From NCBI GenBank assembly GCA_020833345.1, contig JAJHQM010000001.1, forward strand, positions 32,501 through 95,870: a DNA stretch of 63,370 bases, given 5' to 3'. The position numbers were made by a program, and so were the translations under genes. The DNA is from Ignisphaera sp. (GTDB taxonomy: Archaea; Thermoproteota; Thermoprotei_A; Sulfolobales; Ignisphaeraceae). Positions within the stretch are counted from its first letter, which is position 1. Each line of letters starts with the position of its first letter. The notes under the pieces were generated by a model. That model was not told where the DNA came from. It saw only the letters and a program-made list of their open reading frames with translations, and did not search any database. Below, piece after piece: positions 61,725-63,370 of this stretch.

Positions 61725-61940
61725 TTACAAACCTCTACTTTCCTTGCTTTTTTCAACACCACTTAAATACTTATCAAGTTCTAGCTTTTTTACAATTTGT
61801 TCAGCTTTTTTAGTTGCCTCCTCAAGGTTCAACGCAGTAACATTAAGATACATCTTAGTATCTTTAATTCTAAACCTATACCTAACACCAGGTACACCTT
61901 CATATCTGTAAATTTCAATAAGTTCAAGTTCTATCTTCAT
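61725..61940 (-). CDS. Small hypothetical protein
   Basis: A 71-residue beta-alpha protein (KIELELIEIYRYEGVPGVRYRFRIKDTKMYLNVTALNLEEATKKAEQIV). No named family recognised. First of a two-gene unit with the TRASH-like protein. Confidence 0.6.
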   Translation of the reverse strand: MKIELELIEIYRYEGVPGVRYRFRIKDTKMYLNVTALNLEEATKKAEQIVKKLELDKYLSGVEKSKESRGL

Positions 61941-62119
61941 AAATCTACGCCAAGAAAATGTATTATATTATTAACGTATTAAAGGCTTATTAAAGTTCTA
62001 TAGAAAGTGAGACCAAATTGAATAGTCCGAGTAATTAAAGAGTGGTAATAAATTTCTTAGATTATTTATTAGAACTAAAATCATACCCTACACCTCCTAT
62101 TAAACGAACTTTATTAAGA

Positions 62120-63370
<1,251 letters not shown>

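Overview
The window looks like a chromosomal segment of a hyperthermophilic crenarchaeon (Thermoproteota), most like a Desulfurococcales or Ignisphaera-type organism. The evidence is Cren7 chromatin protein, a WhiP-like initiator, a CdvB-like ESCRT-III protein, an aKMT-type protein lysine methyltransferase, an archaeal SRP RNA, ribosomal protein L15e, RNase P proteins, an intron-containing tRNA and many C/D box sRNAs. Coding DNA is AT-rich while stable RNA genes are strikingly GC-rich. TATA-like boxes lie about 25-30 bases before starts, and many first genes appear leaderless. No rRNA genes, CRISPR arrays or transposons were seen.

Layout. 1-9.5 kb: tRNA-Ser(GCT), XerA recombinase, release factor aRF1, WhiP-like protein, PCM, a DUF371/NAD kinase/Nob1-like operon, an rRNA/tRNA m5C methyltransferase, tRNA-Ser(CGA), PAP2 phosphatase and Cren7. 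9.6-12.4 kb: SRP RNA abutting pelota, then a 1.34-kb stretch with no gene. 12.4-19.6 kb: UMP kinase, a THUMP methyltransferase, two C/D sRNAs, inositol phosphate synthase, and an RNA-processing operon (GTPase, exosome-like COG1325, Rnp3, Rnp2) divergent from L15e. 19.6-23.6 kb: an unusual three-gene cluster with a large propeller-like protein and a VirB4/HerA-type ATPase split into two genes. 23.7-31 kb: Trm10-like and YlqF-like proteins, a TFS paralogue, sugar and membrane enzymes, tRNA-Met(CAT) with intron. 31-39.6 kb: dCTP deaminase, AMMECR1, Mut7-C, RNase HII, DUF354, phosphohexomutase, Trm112-like, and a PMT-type glycosyltransferase cluster. 39.7-49 kb: TIP49, a Cas4-like nuclease, a pyruvoyl decarboxylase, more C/D sRNAs, protein disulfide oxidoreductase and LeuRS. 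49-58.5 kb: nicotinate phosphoribosyltransferase, aKMT, CdvB-like protein, radical SAM protein and Lhr helicase. 58.5-63.4 kb: a candidate structured RNA, ferredoxin, tRNA-Leu(CAG), an RHH regulator with its own operator, zinc-finger and GNAT proteins, and a class III aminotransferase running off the end.

A common theme is RNA maturation and translation: three tRNA-group genes plus tRNA-Leu, SRP RNA, RNase P proteins, release and rescue factors, RNA methyltransferases, and about eight C/D box guide RNAs placed in spacers, one predicted to target 16S rRNA and one a tRNA D-arm. The best candidates for something undescribed are the split VirB4-like ATPase plus propeller cluster, the structured RNA near 58.7 kb, and the gene-free 1.34-kb segment. 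Start codons were chosen mainly from TATA position, Shine-Dalgarno matches and family N-termini; all homology calls are by recognition, not by database search.
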